A program made the position numbers and the translations under genes. A model generated the notes under the pieces. That model did no database searches, had not been told where the DNA came from, and saw nothing but the letters and a program-made list of their open reading frames with translations. Positions 15,441 to 23,853 of a stretch of 64,000 nt of DNA are shown here, piece by piece; position 1 is the first letter of the stretch; each line of letters opens with the position of its first letter. This DNA comes from an uncultured Collinsella sp. (GTDB taxonomy: Bacteria; Actinomycetota; Coriobacteriia; Coriobacteriales; Coriobacteriaceae): NCBI GenBank assembly GCA_902496115.1, contig CABUZK010000002.1, forward strand, positions 80,827-144,826, in the 5' to 3' direction.

Positions 15441-15680
15441 ATGATCATTCTGCGGCTCGACCGCATGCTCGCCGAACGCAAGATCTCATCCAAAGAACTT
15501 GCGGAACGCGTGGGCATCTCCCAAGTCAATATGTCGCGCATAAAGACTGGCAAGGTTTCTGCCGTGCGTTTTTCAACTCTTGACGCGATATGCCGGGCAC
15601 TCGATTGCCAACCGGGCGATGTACTGGAATATATATCCGACGATGAAGCCGATAGCCTTTTTGGACTTAAAGATGAATAG
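15441..15680 (+). CDS. Small XRE/Cro-type regulator (YozG-like)
   Basis: A 79-residue helix-turn-helix protein: IILRLDRMLAERKISSKELA, then the recognition part RVGISQVNMSRIKTGKVSAVRFSTLDAICRALDCQPGDVLEY. This is the compact Cro/C1 fold of the YozG group. It follows the DUF2975 gene by 9 bp with AGGGGGAA as ribosome site. It probably represses its own operon through the GATACAAGTATC palindrome. This pair is widespread in Gram-positive genomes. Confidence 0.85.
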   Translation: MIILRLDRMLAERKISSKELAERVGISQVNMSRIKTGKVSAVRFSTLDAICRALDCQPGDVLEYISDDEADSLFGLKDE

Positions 15681-15712
15681 CCATAATTAAGCCACCAATC
15701 ACGCCTCAACGC

Positions 15713-15751
15713 AAAAAGTCCGCCAGAACGACTTCCGTACTGGCGGACTTT
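15713..15751. terminator. Bidirectional terminator after the XRE gene
   Basis: AAAGTCCGCCAG (15715-15726) and CTGGCGGACTTT (15740-15751) pair perfectly over 12 bp, with A and T runs on the outer sides. It serves the convergent XRE gene and the membrane protein at 15794. Confidence 0.9.
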
Positions 15752-15793
15752 CTGCTGTCTATCGGCTAGATGCTCGATGAGCCATGCGACTCT

Positions 15794-16882
15794 TTACGCA
15801 AACAGGCCGTAGATGCTGATGTTGGCCTTGGCGTAGAGGCCGTTAGCATACTCGGTCCACTTGGAGCTGGCGCTCGAAGCCTGCGAAGAGTACTGCTGGT
15901 AAGCAGTGTAGTAGGCGGTCATGGCCTGCTTATAGGTAGCGCTATCGGCCGTAAAGGCATCGTCGGCAAAGGCCTTAGCGTAGGTGCCGTTCTCGTCCTT
16001 CCAAGTGCCCTTTGAGCTATCCCACTCATCGCCGGCAAGGTTGATGATGTAGTCGGCGTAGTCCTTGCTCGCGGTCTCCTCGTTGCCGTCAGCAGGCTCG
16101 GTCGGAGCGGTCGGCATGCTTGCGGAGCTATCGCCCACCTTCTTCTTGTAGAGCTTCTGCAGCGTCGCGGACTGGCGGACGATCTGCTTGGCCTGGTCCT
16201 TGGACACGCCATACTGCGTGGCCATGGTCTTGTAGTCCGAAGTGCCGATGGAATCCTCGGCGTATTTCTTCATCTCCTTAGAAGAGACGGTGATGCCCTC
16301 GTCCTCGGCAGCATCGAGCAGGATCTTGTTGCGCACGTAGGACAGGATGACATCGGCAGAAGGTGCGGTGTAGTTGCCATCGCTATCCTTGACGGTATCG
16401 AGGCTGTACTGGCTCTCGATGGCCTCGCGCGCGGTGATGTCGCTCTTCTTGCCGTTGTAGCTGTAGCTTGCCACGGTCGAATCGAGCTGGTCCTCGGTCA
16501 GGGTCGACGAGCCGACACCCTTGCCGCCAAAGCCGCCATTGCCAATAAAGAAGCCGACCACGGCAGCGATCACGACGGCAACCACAAAGGCGGCAATCAT
16601 CGTCTTCTTGTGCTTGGATGCATGGTCGTCCGCATCGGCGTCAGCTTCGTCCTCATCCTGGGCCTCGGGCATCAGATTCTCGTCAGCTGCATCCGCGGCA
16701 ATCTGAGCCTCCAGACGGGCGTCCTCCTCCTCGGCCGTCGTGCCGGCAGCAATGTGCTCGGCAGACGTACCGGCGACCAGATCGATCTTCTCGTCCTCGT
16801 CACCGTCGGGGCCTTCGCCGCGCTCAATGATCTGGATGCCGTCGATCTCGTCCTTCTCGTCCTTCTTTTGAATCAGACCCAT
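15794..16882 (-). CDS. Single-pass membrane protein with SurA-like N-terminal region
   Basis: A 362-residue protein. Residues 1-90 are acidic and disordered (many Glu, Asp, Ala), residues about 93-115 form one membrane helix (TMIAAFVVAVVIAAVVGFFIG), and the rest is outside. The outer part has helices typical of SurA/PrsA chaperones (ITAREAIESQYSL, VILSYVRNKILLDAAEDEGITVSSKEM, YGVSKDQAKQIVRQSATLQKLYKKKV), but no prolyl isomerase domain is seen. It probably assists or monitors secreted proteins; this is an inference. The tail is rich in Ser, Ala and Tyr. Confidence 0.6.
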   Translation of the reverse strand: MGLIQKKDEKDEIDGIQIIERGEGPDGDEDEKIDLVAGTSAEHIAAGTTAEEEDARLEAQIAADAADENLMPEAQDEDEADADADDHASKHKKTMIAAFVVAVVIAAVVGFFIGNGGFGGKGVGSSTLTEDQLDSTVASYSYNGKKSDITAREAIESQYSLDTVKDSDGNYTAPSADVILSYVRNKILLDAAEDEGITVSSKEMKKYAEDSIGTSDYKTMATQYGVSKDQAKQIVRQSATLQKLYKKKVGDSSASMPTAPTEPADGNEETASKDYADYIINLAGDEWDSSKGTWKDENGTYAKAFADDAFTADSATYKQAMTAYYTAYQQYSSQASSASSKWTEYANGLYAKANISIYGLFA

Positions 16883-16920
16883 ATCGGTTACTCCTTGTTA
16901 GGAAACATAGTCCCCAATAG

Positions 16921-16949
16921 AATACGCCCGACAGAGCGCCGGGCGTATT
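16921..16949 (-). terminator. Hairpin between icd and the SurA-like gene
   Basis: AATACGCCCG (16921-16930) pairs with CGGGCGTATT (16940-16949). On the minus strand it follows the isocitrate dehydrogenase gene. The T run after it is short, so it is a weaker terminator. Confidence 0.6.
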
Positions 16950-17008
16950 GATTCTTAGGTTATACGCAAACACTTAAGTACTATTTAGGCATTTGCAGCG
17001 TGCATTCC

Positions 17009-18094
17009 TTAGGCCAGGTGCGCGATAACGGCATCGGCAAAAGCCTGAGTGCCCACAGCGCCCTCGACGGAGCCGGTCTGGGCACGACGCACGTCACCGG
17101 TAACCTGCTCGCCCTCGTCGAGCGTGGCAGAGACGGCGGCGCGAATGCGATTGGCCGCATCGTTCTCGCCCAGGTGATCGAGCATCATCGCAGCAGAGAG
17201 GATCTCGGCCGTGGGGTTGGCGATATCCTGGCCAGCGATATCGGGCGCGGAGCCATGCGTTGCCTCGAAGATGGCGCAGTCGGCACCGATGTTGGAGCCG
17301 GGGGCCATACCCAGGCCACCTACCAGGCCGGCGCACAGGTCGCTCACGATGTCGCCGTACAGGTTGGGCAGCACCAAGACATCGAAGTCGTTGGGGTTTT
17401 GGACCAGGCCCATGCAGGTGGCGTCAACGATCTTGTCGTTGAACTCGATATCGGGATAGTTGGCAGCCACCTCGCGCGCAACGCGCAGGAACAGGCCGTC
17501 GGTCGCCTTCATGATGTTGGCCTTATGCACGGCCGTCACCTTTTTGCGGCCGCAGCGGCGGGCATACTCAAAGGCATACTCCACAATACGGCGGCTCTTG
17601 GCGATGGAGATGGGCTTGATTGAGATGGCGGAATCGGCGGCGAAGGTCTTCTGACCCGAGCGTTCGACAAGCTGCGAGAGCTCCTCGACCTCGGCTGCAC
17701 CCTCATCGAACTCGATGCCGGCGTAGAGGTCCTCGGTGTTCTCGCGCACGATGACCAGGTCGACGTCGCGGAAGCGCGAGCCGTCGCCCGGCTGCGACAG
17801 ACAGGGGCGCACGCAGGCATACAGGTCGAAGTGCTTGCGCAGGGCGACGTTAACGCTGCGGAAACCCGCGCCGACCGGCGTGGTGATGGGACCCTTGATG
17901 GCAACCTTGGTCTCGGCGACCGCATCGAGCACGTGCTGGGGCAGCGGCGTGCCAAACTCGTCCATGACGCCGGCACCGGCCTCCTGGACATTCCAATTGA
18001 TCTGGACACCGGTGGCCTCGACCACGCGGCGCATGGCCTGCGTAATCTCGGGACCGATACCGTCACCGGGAATCAGGACTACATCGTGCGCCAT
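17009..18094 (-). CDS. Isocitrate dehydrogenase, NAD-type (isopropylmalate dehydrogenase superfamily)
   Basis: A 361-residue beta-decarboxylating dehydrogenase. IPGDGIGPEI opens the fold. The stretch TTPVGAGFRSVNVALRK then FDLYACVRP is the substrate loop of NAD-dependent isocitrate dehydrogenases rather than LeuB. RENTEDLYAGIE, the metal-binding DATCMGLVQNPNDFDVLVLPNLYGDIVSDL and THGSAPDIAGQDIANPTA follow. It oxidises isocitrate to 2-oxoglutarate, supplying glutamate synthesis; homoisocitrate or isopropylmalate are less likely substrates. It is the last gene of a minus-strand run starting at 20328. Confidence 0.88.
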   Translation of the reverse strand: MAHDVVLIPGDGIGPEITQAMRRVVEATGVQINWNVQEAGAGVMDEFGTPLPQHVLDAVAETKVAIKGPITTPVGAGFRSVNVALRKHFDLYACVRPCLSQPGDGSRFRDVDLVIVRENTEDLYAGIEFDEGAAEVEELSQLVERSGQKTFAADSAISIKPISIAKSRRIVEYAFEYARRCGRKKVTAVHKANIMKATDGLFLRVAREVAANYPDIEFNDKIVDATCMGLVQNPNDFDVLVLPNLYGDIVSDLCAGLVGGLGMAPGSNIGADCAIFEATHGSAPDIAGQDIANPTAEILSAAMMLDHLGENDAANRIRAAVSATLDEGEQVTGDVRRAQTGSVEGAVGTQAFADAVIAHLA

Positions 18095-18100
18095 AATCTG

Positions 18101-18799
18101 TTACTCCTCGTTTTCGGCGTCGTCAGATTTTTTAACGCTAGCACGCTTCTTCTTTTTGGAGAGATCAAGGTCAAAGCGTTTAACAAGCATTTCGCAAATC
18201 TCGCTCGAACGGGCCTTGAGATAGCTGCCCTTGCCGTTCTCGGCATCGAACTTAAGGCGCAGTGCAAGCTTCTCGGCGACCTCGGCGTCGATCTCGCCCT
18301 GGCCAAACTCGTACAGGCAACCGAGCATGTCGCGATACTCGAGGTCGCCGTGGTAGCACTGGATGGCCTCGTCCAGGATGGGCCAAGCCTCGCGCGAACG
18401 CTCGACGCTCGTGGCGCCCCACACGCACAGCAGGCGGAAGGCGGCATAGCGCAGTGTGGAGGAAATCTCGTCGAACAGTGCGGTCTCGGCGCCCTCAAAG
18501 GCATCGCCCAGCTGCTCGGGGCAGGTGGTGGCAAGCGCCGTCAGGGCATCGAGGGCCTCCCAGCGGGTCTGAGCCTCGGGGCGGTCGAGCGCCTCGATCA
18601 GCGCGGGCACGCAGGGCACGACGCGTTGCGGATCGCGCTCGGCAAGCAGGTGCAGCACGCGGGCGGCAAACTGGCGGATACGGCGCGTGGGGCAGCCGAG
18701 CTCCTTGACCAGGCGGTCGACGGCGTTCTCGTTCTCCTCTGCCAGCTGGAGCTGTGCCAGCTCCTCGTCGGTGAGCTGTTCGTCTTTGTTTTCTGCCAT
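18101..18799 (-). CDS. HEAT-repeat-like cytoplasmic protein, function unknown
   Basis: A 232-residue, helix-rich protein. Segments such as RRIRQFAARVLHLLAERDPQRV, VPALIEALDRPEAQTRWEALDALTALA and ISSTLRYAAFRLLCVWGA look like paired HEAT/ARM-type helices that usually form protein-binding scaffolds. The N-terminus is acidic, and the C-terminus is basic then acidic (KKKKRASVKKSDDAENEE). No catalytic motif is seen. It starts 15 bp after the membrane protein gene and ends 6 bp before isocitrate dehydrogenase, so the genes are cotranscribed. Confidence 0.65.
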   Translation of the reverse strand: MAENKDEQLTDEELAQLQLAEENENAVDRLVKELGCPTRRIRQFAARVLHLLAERDPQRVVPCVPALIEALDRPEAQTRWEALDALTALATTCPEQLGDAFEGAETALFDEISSTLRYAAFRLLCVWGATSVERSREAWPILDEAIQCYHGDLEYRDMLGCLYEFGQGEIDAEVAEKLALRLKFDAENGKGSYLKARSSEICEMLVKRFDLDLSKKKKRASVKKSDDAENEE

Positions 18800-18814
18800 A
18801 GTTACCTCTTTTTA

Positions 18815-19243
18815 CTATTTCTTAGCGTGCTTGCCAGCACCCTTGCTGTCATCGGTGACCGAGATGAGCTGTCGGTCGGCAGCACCATTACGACGCGCAC
18901 GGCGGCGTTCCTCGGCATCGCCCGCGTCGGCGGCGGCGCGGTGAGCCTTGTTGACGTTAAAGACCTCGTCGTGCTTGCGCCACGGACCGACGGACTCGCC
19001 AAAGCTCATCTTAAGGCCGGCGATAAAGCCGCCGAGCCAGCCGATCGGTGCAAACTGTACCAGCGGGAACAGTGAAAACACCCAGGTCAGTAGGACAACC
19101 GCCGCCGCTCCCGCAAAGTTGGCAATCCAGTAGTCGCGCTTGGTGATGACGCGCTTTTCGCACGCCCACTGGCCGCACAAAAAGCCAATGTAGATCGCAA
19201 AGAGAAAGAGCACCAGTGCAAGCACCACGAACGTCCAGCTCAT
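18815..19243 (-). CDS. Small membrane protein, function unknown
   Basis: A 142-residue protein with three hydrophobic segments: residues about 3-25, about 43-65 and a weaker one near 68-85 (FAPIGWLGGFIAGLKMSF). A basic cytoplasmic tail follows (RRRARRNGAADRQ, KGAGKHAKK). No family is recognised with confidence. The start at 19243 is preferred because GGGGAG lies 8 bases upstream, inside the His/Cys tail of the previous gene. It sits 5 bp after the dehydrogenase gene and 15 bp before the HEAT-like gene. Confidence 0.65.
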   Translation of the reverse strand: MSWTFVVLALVLFLFAIYIGFLCGQWACEKRVITKRDYWIANFAGAAAVVLLTWVFSLFPLVQFAPIGWLGGFIAGLKMSFGESVGPWRKHDEVFNVNKAHRAAADAGDAEERRRARRNGAADRQLISVTDDSKGAGKHAKK

Positions 19244-19248
19244 GGGCG

Positions 19249-20328
19249 CTACTCCCCGTGATGGTGGCCGCAGCAGCACTCGTGGCCGTCATCATGGCCG
19301 TGGCCGCCGCAGCACTCGTGGTCCTCGCCGTGGTGGTGGCCACAACCGCACTCGTGATCGTCGCCGTGCTCGCCGCAACCGCAGCCGTCCTCGTGAGCGC
19401 CATGCTCCTCGGGACGATACTGCGACCAGTCCAGACCGGCGGCGATGGCGTCGGCCTCCTCCTTATAGAGGACCGTGACGGCCTGGGTACCCAGCTTGGC
19501 ACCACCGATGGCGTCGAGCATGTCGTAGAGCGTAAAGGCCACGTCGGCACCGGGCAGCGCAAGCTCGCGGTCGTCGGCATAGGCGAGCGCCAAGCGCAGG
19601 TCCTTGATAAAGTGCTCGACCATAAAGCCGGGCTTGTAGTCGCCGTCGAGCGCCTTGGGCGCCAGGCTCTCCATGGCGCCGGACTTGCCGGTGCCACCCA
19701 GGATCATCTGACGGGTCTTCTCAAGATCAAGGCCGCTCAGCTCGGCAAACGCCAGCGCGTCTGCCATGCCGACCATGCAGGCGCCCAGCGACACCTGGTT
19801 GGCGAGCTTGGCAGCCTGGCCCTTGCCGGCGCCATCGAAGCAGCAGATGGTTGCCGCAAAGGTGGCAAGGATGTCGCGGACCGGCGCGATGTCGTTCTCG
19901 GTAGCGCCCACGATAGCCGTGAGCGTACCGGCGATAGCGCCCGACTCGCCGCCGGTGACGGGGCAGTCAAACGCCATGCGACCAGAAACCTGGGCGGCCT
20001 CGGCAATGTCACGGGCAAGCTCGGGCGAGCTCGTGGTGAGGTCGATCAAGACCGCACCCGGCTTGGTGCACGCGAGCAGGCCGTCGCCCGCCAGGTAGAG
20101 TTCCTCGACCTCGGAGGGATAGCCCACCATGGTAAAGACGACATCGGCGTTCGCCGCGGCATCGGCCGGCGTATCTGCCCAGACGGCGCCGCGCTCGATA
20201 AGCGCCGCCGCCTTGGACTTGGTGCGGTTGTTGACCGTGACGGGATAGCCGGCGTCCAGAATGTGGCCGGCGATGGGGGCACCCATGATTCCGGTGCCAA
20301 TGAATGCGACGGAGAGCTTGTTTGCCAT
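19249..20328 (-). CDS. 3-hydroxyisobutyrate dehydrogenase-family oxidoreductase with His/Cys-rich C-terminal tail
   Basis: A 359-residue enzyme. Residues 1-300 are a standard beta-hydroxyacid dehydrogenase: Rossmann motif FIGTGIMGAPIAGHIL, DCPVTGGESGAIAGTL, and the catalytic lysine in GAGKGQAAKLANQ. Such enzymes (GarR, MmsB, SSA reductases) reduce or oxidise short hydroxyacids with NAD(P). The last 51 residues are unlike the family: 14 His and 9 Cys in repeating DDHEC, CGHHHGE and DGHECCC units. Such tails bind Ni, Zn or Cu in other proteins. The tail could store or sense metal; the substrate of the enzyme is unknown. Confidence 0.88.
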   Translation of the reverse strand: MANKLSVAFIGTGIMGAPIAGHILDAGYPVTVNNRTKSKAAALIERGAVWADTPADAAANADVVFTMVGYPSEVEELYLAGDGLLACTKPGAVLIDLTTSSPELARDIAEAAQVSGRMAFDCPVTGGESGAIAGTLTAIVGATENDIAPVRDILATFAATICCFDGAGKGQAAKLANQVSLGACMVGMADALAFAELSGLDLEKTRQMILGGTGKSGAMESLAPKALDGDYKPGFMVEHFIKDLRLALAYADDRELALPGADVAFTLYDMLDAIGGAKLGTQAVTVLYKEEADAIAAGLDWSQYRPEEHGAHEDGCGCGEHGDDHECGCGHHHGEDHECCGGHGHDDGHECCCGHHHGE

Positions 20329-20426
20329 GAAACCTTTCCTTTTGGGTTGGGTGTTGTTACCAGGTTGAATACTCGGTGCCAGCGTTTGGGCTGTGAGTCG
20401 AGGGCGATTACGGACGCAGCGCTTGC

Positions 20427-21380
20427 CTACTGACCGCGCACGCGGCGGGCGATACGGTCGGAAAGCGACGCCTTGTCGGCGCGGTTCTTACCCCAAAACG
20501 CGCAGCCCACCATGCCGGGGCCCACGTGCGAGCCGATGGTGGGACCCACGGAGCCGCGAATGATCGTGACGTCGGCGCAACCCTCCTCCTTGCGGATGGC
20601 GGCTTCGAGCCAGTCACCATCCTTTTCGGCATCGGCCGTCATGATGGCGATGGGCATGGTGCGATCGGGCACGTAGTTCTCGCGGAACGACTTGAGGATG
20701 GACTTGAGCGCCTTCTTGCGGCCGCGGTTGACGCCGATCAGCGACAGCGAGCCGGCCAGGTCGTAGGAGAGCTCGGGCTTGACGTCGAGCTTTGCCGTGA
20801 GCTGCGCCGCCGCGGGCGGAATGCGGCCGCCGGCAGCCAGCGCATCGAAGCTCTCGAGCGTAAAGTAGCCGTGCACGTAGGTCTTGGCCTCGTTTGCCCA
20901 ATCGACCAGCTGCGTGGCGGTCAGTCCCGCCGAACGCTGGCGCACGGCCTCGAGCGCCAAGAGCGCGCCGGTCGCGCAGGGCAGAGCGTTGTCGACCACG
21001 TAGAGCTCAAAGTTGGGATACTCGGCACGCACGGCGTCCGCCGCCTGGCACGCGGAGTTGTAGCTCGACGACAGCGCCGAGGTAAAGCACAGGTAGACCG
21101 TGGGCGTGCCCTCTTTGGCGCACTCGGTAAAGAACTCGATATAGCGACCGAGCGACACAGCCGAGGTGGACACGCGGGCACCGGCGCGCATGCGGTCGTA
21201 GAACTCCTTGGGTGTGATGCTCGACCAGATGTCATCCGTGCGCTCCTCGCCATCGATAATGAAGGGGAAACCCAGGATATCGACATCAAGGTTCGCGGCG
21301 ACCTCGGGGCTAAAGTCGCAGCAGGTATCAACGACGATGCGGCAACGGTTCGAATGACCGGCGGATGCGGCCTTGTCCAT
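20427..21380 (-). CDS. DegV family protein (fatty acid-binding, FakB-like)
   Basis: A 317-residue DegV-fold protein. It has IVVDTCCDFSPE at the start, the STSAVSLGRYIEFF ligand loop (usual motif TSQPS-like), CFTSALSSSYNSA and LAAGGRIPP. DegV/FakB proteins hold a fatty acid for phosphorylation by FakA and so feed exogenous fatty acids into lipids. No FakA is seen in the window. The start at 21380 has AAGGAGT upstream; a TTG one codon earlier is also possible. Confidence 0.88.
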   Translation of the reverse strand: MDKAASAGHSNRCRIVVDTCCDFSPEVAANLDVDILGFPFIIDGEERTDDIWSSITPKEFYDRMRAGARVSTSAVSLGRYIEFFTECAKEGTPTVYLCFTSALSSSYNSACQAADAVRAEYPNFELYVVDNALPCATGALLALEAVRQRSAGLTATQLVDWANEAKTYVHGYFTLESFDALAAGGRIPPAAAQLTAKLDVKPELSYDLAGSLSLIGVNRGRKKALKSILKSFRENYVPDRTMPIAIMTADAEKDGDWLEAAIRKEEGCADVTIIRGSVGPTIGSHVGPGMVGCAFWGKNRADKASLSDRIARRVRGQ

Positions 21381-21395
21381 CAAAGCGACTCCTTA

Positions 21396-21430
21396 CGTAA
21401 AAAGGCGGCCACCCGCATGGGATGGCCGCC
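21396..21430 (-). terminator. Terminator of the hibernation factor gene
   Basis: GGCGGCCA (21404-21411) pairs with TGGCCGCC (21423-21430). On the minus strand the stem is followed by TTTTTACG, a clear terminator for the gene at 21460. Confidence 0.88.
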
Positions 21431-21459
21431 AACCGTTAACTCATGCAAGTTAACGTATT

Positions 21460-22044
21460 TTACTCGTCAAGTGTTTCGATGCGGGGCTTGATGATGCCAT
21501 ATCCACCATTCTTACGGTGATACACCACATTGATGAGACCGGTCGTCGCGTTCTCGAACACGTAGAAGTCGTGGCCCAGCAAATCGGTCTGCACCAGCGC
21601 CTGCTCCTCGGTCATCGGGGTGACATCGATGACCTTCTCGCGGACGAGCAGGTCGTCGTCCTCCTCGGGCAGCAGCAGGTCGGCCAGATCCTCAACGCGC
21701 TCGACCGGCGCGACATCCGCGGCACTGGCACCACCCTGGCGGTTGTCCACGACCTTGGTCTTGAACTTGCGCAGCTGGCGGGTGACCTTATCGGCGGAGA
21801 GGTCGATGGCAGCATACATATCTGCGCCGTGCTCGGCAACGCGAATCACCGAACCGCGGGCACGAGCCGTGACCTCGACGATTGCCGGGTTGGGGTTCGA
21901 GGGGTTCTTCTCATAACGAAGCACGACGTCGACTGTCATGGGCTCGATGTCGAAAACCTTGAGCGCCTCGCCGATTTTCTCATCCACATGCGCACGCAGA
22001 GCATCGGTTACCGTCGTCTTGCGTCCAGAAACCTTGATATCCAT
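21460..22044 (-). CDS. hpf: Long-form ribosome hibernation promoting factor
   Basis: A 194-residue protein. Residues 1-105 are the S30AE fold (DIKVSGRKTTVTDALRAHVDEKI, VDVVLRYEKNPSNPNP, HGADMYAAIDLSADKVTRQLRKFKTK). An acidic linker follows, and the C-terminal dimer domain (residues about 137-194) has the hallmark VQTDLLGHDFYVFENATTGLINVVYHRKNGGYGIIKP. It inactivates ribosomes as 100S dimers during slow growth. Start at 22044 matches the family. The upstream spacer has a CGCACTTT/AAAGTGCG hairpin near 22169-22192 and a TATAGC -10-like box on the minus strand. Confidence 0.95.
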   Translation of the reverse strand: MDIKVSGRKTTVTDALRAHVDEKIGEALKVFDIEPMTVDVVLRYEKNPSNPNPAIVEVTARARGSVIRVAEHGADMYAAIDLSADKVTRQLRKFKTKVVDNRQGGASAADVAPVERVEDLADLLLPEEDDDLLVREKVIDVTPMTEEQALVQTDLLGHDFYVFENATTGLINVVYHRKNGGYGIIKPRIETLDE

Positions 22045-22261
22045 ACGTGGCTCCAATCTGCCTCGGGGACTTACTGTACTGGCTATGTACCCATTGCCGT
22101 GCATTTAATCACGCGATTTCCCAAAGACCCGAATAACGACTGCTTGATACCGCATACCGAAGTCTCGCACTTTTCCGTGGCAAAGTGCGCTATAGGAAGG
22201 CGTCGGCAAAGCTAGTTTTTCTCCTGGAAATCAGCTTTTACCTGCCGTTTTTACCAAAATA

Positions 22262-22296
22262 GAAAAGCCGGGCTCCCCTATTAGGGAGACCCGGCT
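22262..22296 (-). terminator. Terminator of the solute-binding lipoprotein gene
   Basis: AGCCGGGCTCCC (22266-22277) pairs with GGGAGACCCGGCT (22284-22296) with one bulge. On the minus strand it is followed by TTTTCTATTTT. Confidence 0.9.
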
Positions 22297-22361
22297 ATGC
22301 GTGTTGAAACCGTGAAGAAGTGCCTCGTTCAATGTATGGCAGGCGCCACCCCTACCAATAA

Positions 22362-23354
22362 CTAGCTATTGAGCTTGTTGATGTCATCGTCGGTGATGGT
22401 GCCCTCCTGGCTAGACGACGGGCTGTCGCCGTTGTTATCAGAGGCGTCGTCATCGGAGGACTCGGTCTCATTGGACGTGGAGTCGGATGCCTGCACATTG
22501 GCCCCCGAAACGGTCTTGGCGGTAAGGTCATAGGGCATCTGTCCGTACCAGACGCAGTGGACTGCCTCGAGCGTGCCATCGACCGTGATGCCATCGAGGG
22601 CATCGCTCGCGGCACGGCACAGCTCATCGTTAGAGCTTAGGCCTGCGACGCCAAGCGTGGAGGGCGCCTCGAGCGCGCCGACGTAAGAGATCTGGCTCAT
22701 CAGGCGCGCAAGGTAGCCGCCGGCCGTGGAATCGCAAATCACGTAGTCGATCTCGCCGGACTCGAGCGCCTCAAAGCACTCGTTGATGTTGGAGAAGGTC
22801 TTTTGGTTGGCCGTGATGCTCTGCTTGGCGAGCGCTTCCTGCGAGGCCGAGGAAGTCTGAACGCCCAAGGTAGCAGTGTTGAGTGTGTCGGTTGAGACAC
22901 TCGGGGACTCTCCGTCGCTGGTCTTGCCGAACACGGCGGCAGCATCGTACAGACAGGTGCCAAGCGAGCTGATGTCGCCGCCCGCAGACTTGATGTCGCC
23001 AATAAAGATGTCGGCCTTTTTATCGCTGAGCGCGGAATCGGCCGAGGACGCATCGACAAAAGCGACCTTGAGACCCATGCGGCATGCGAGGGCACGAGCG
23101 GCATCGACCGCATAGCCCGTGAGGTTTCCGTCGGCATCCTGCATGGCCTGTGGGGCGTCGGACGTATCGAGGGCGACCGTCAGAGTTCCCGGCGTGACCA
23201 GGGCATCGTCCGATACCGTGGGGGTAACGGTCTCGCGCTCGATCTGGTCGATCGTGGGCGTCGTGAACGTGGACAGTGGATTGAACGCACATCCACTCAG
23301 GCCCAAAACGGCAATGACCACCGCGGTCCCAGCACCTAACCGAGCCGCATGCAT
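22362..23354 (-). CDS. Solute-binding-like lipoprotein (periplasmic binding protein type 2)
   Basis: A 330-residue protein with a lipoprotein signal (AVVIAVLGLSGC, cysteine near residue 22). A family-3-like binding domain follows: PGTLTVALDTSDAPQAMQDADGNLTGYAVDAARALACRMGL, ADIFIGDIKS, LGVQTSSASQEAL, NINECFEALESGEIDYVICDS. These proteins bind amino acids or similar small molecules outside the membrane. The tail (residues about 285-330) is acidic and Ser-rich. No transporter genes are adjacent. The start is set at 23354, where GAGGGG lies 8 bases upstream; 23372 is also possible. Confidence 0.75.
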   Translation of the reverse strand: MHAARLGAGTAVVIAVLGLSGCAFNPLSTFTTPTIDQIERETVTPTVSDDALVTPGTLTVALDTSDAPQAMQDADGNLTGYAVDAARALACRMGLKVAFVDASSADSALSDKKADIFIGDIKSAGGDISSLGTCLYDAAAVFGKTSDGESPSVSTDTLNTATLGVQTSSASQEALAKQSITANQKTFSNINECFEALESGEIDYVICDSTAGGYLARLMSQISYVGALEAPSTLGVAGLSSNDELCRAASDALDGITVDGTLEAVHCVWYGQMPYDLTAKTVSGANVQASDSTSNETESSDDDASDNNGDSPSSSQEGTITDDDINKLNS

Positions 23355-23732
23355 CAAGCTGCCCCTCACCATGTCCACTACCCTGCCTTCTGTGTCGTAT
23401 ACAATCCGTGCCCTGCACGGAATATCGGGTTGTTCCCACCAGCTGACCTGGTATTTGACCCCACACTTGCGCACCGGGGCGTTTGCTCGGGAGGCCGCAG
23501 CCACCTTCACGACTGGCCCGCTCGCCCGCGAGGCGGTATTGCCCCAAAGAAAGTAGAACGGACGGTGCGGCTTACATCTAGGACGCGCCATGATCGCGCC
23601 GCGCGCACGCGGCCGCTTACGTGGATCCCTTTGACCGCGTCTGTCTTGGACTAGGATGGGCATTTCGTCCGTCCGCAACCACAGCCTGGCAGGAACGTAG
23701 CGCATTATAGCTAAGTTCAAGCTAAAGTTTAA
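23355..23732 (-). promoter_or_regulatory. Strong promoter and long untranslated leader of the lipoprotein gene
   Basis: On the minus strand TTAAAC (23727-23732), a 17-bp spacer and a perfect TATAAT (23704-23709) form the best promoter in the window. The start near 23697 leaves a leader of about 340 nt. The leader is GC-rich, full of short self-complementary parts and uses codons atypical of this genome (AGG, CGA, GTA), so it is not convincing as coding. It may be a riboswitch or an independent small RNA. I could not match it to RNase P, tmRNA, SRP RNA or a known riboswitch by eye. Confidence 0.5.
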
Positions 23733-23804
23733 GGTTAGGGGCGTCATTCGCACCGTGAGCACAGATTTTGCAGGTCGGAGTGGACTATTCGTGCCCCCAT
23801 GAAG

Positions 23805-23852
23805 CCTGGAGCTCCCCTACGGGGAGCTCCAGGGCACCCGTCTCAGGGTGCC
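23805..23852. repeat. Two tandem hairpins beside MITE-like element A
   Basis: CCTGGAGCTCCCC and GGGGAGCTCCAGG (13 bp each, 23805-23833) form one perfect hairpin; GGCACCC and GGGTGCC (23833-23852) form a second. They abut the left arm of the element at 23854. Confidence 0.6.
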
Positions 23853-23853
23853 G

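Noticed and set aside
23390..23560. SRP RNA, tmRNA or RNase P RNA in the lipoprotein leader
   Set aside because: Expected conserved cores (GGAAGCAGCC-like, T-arm GTTCGA with CCA end, GGAAAGTCC) were not found on either strand.
23372..23762. N-terminal extension of the lipoprotein frame (about 130 codons)
   Set aside because: It runs through the promoter and untranslated leader, has rare codons and would bury the lipoprotein signal.
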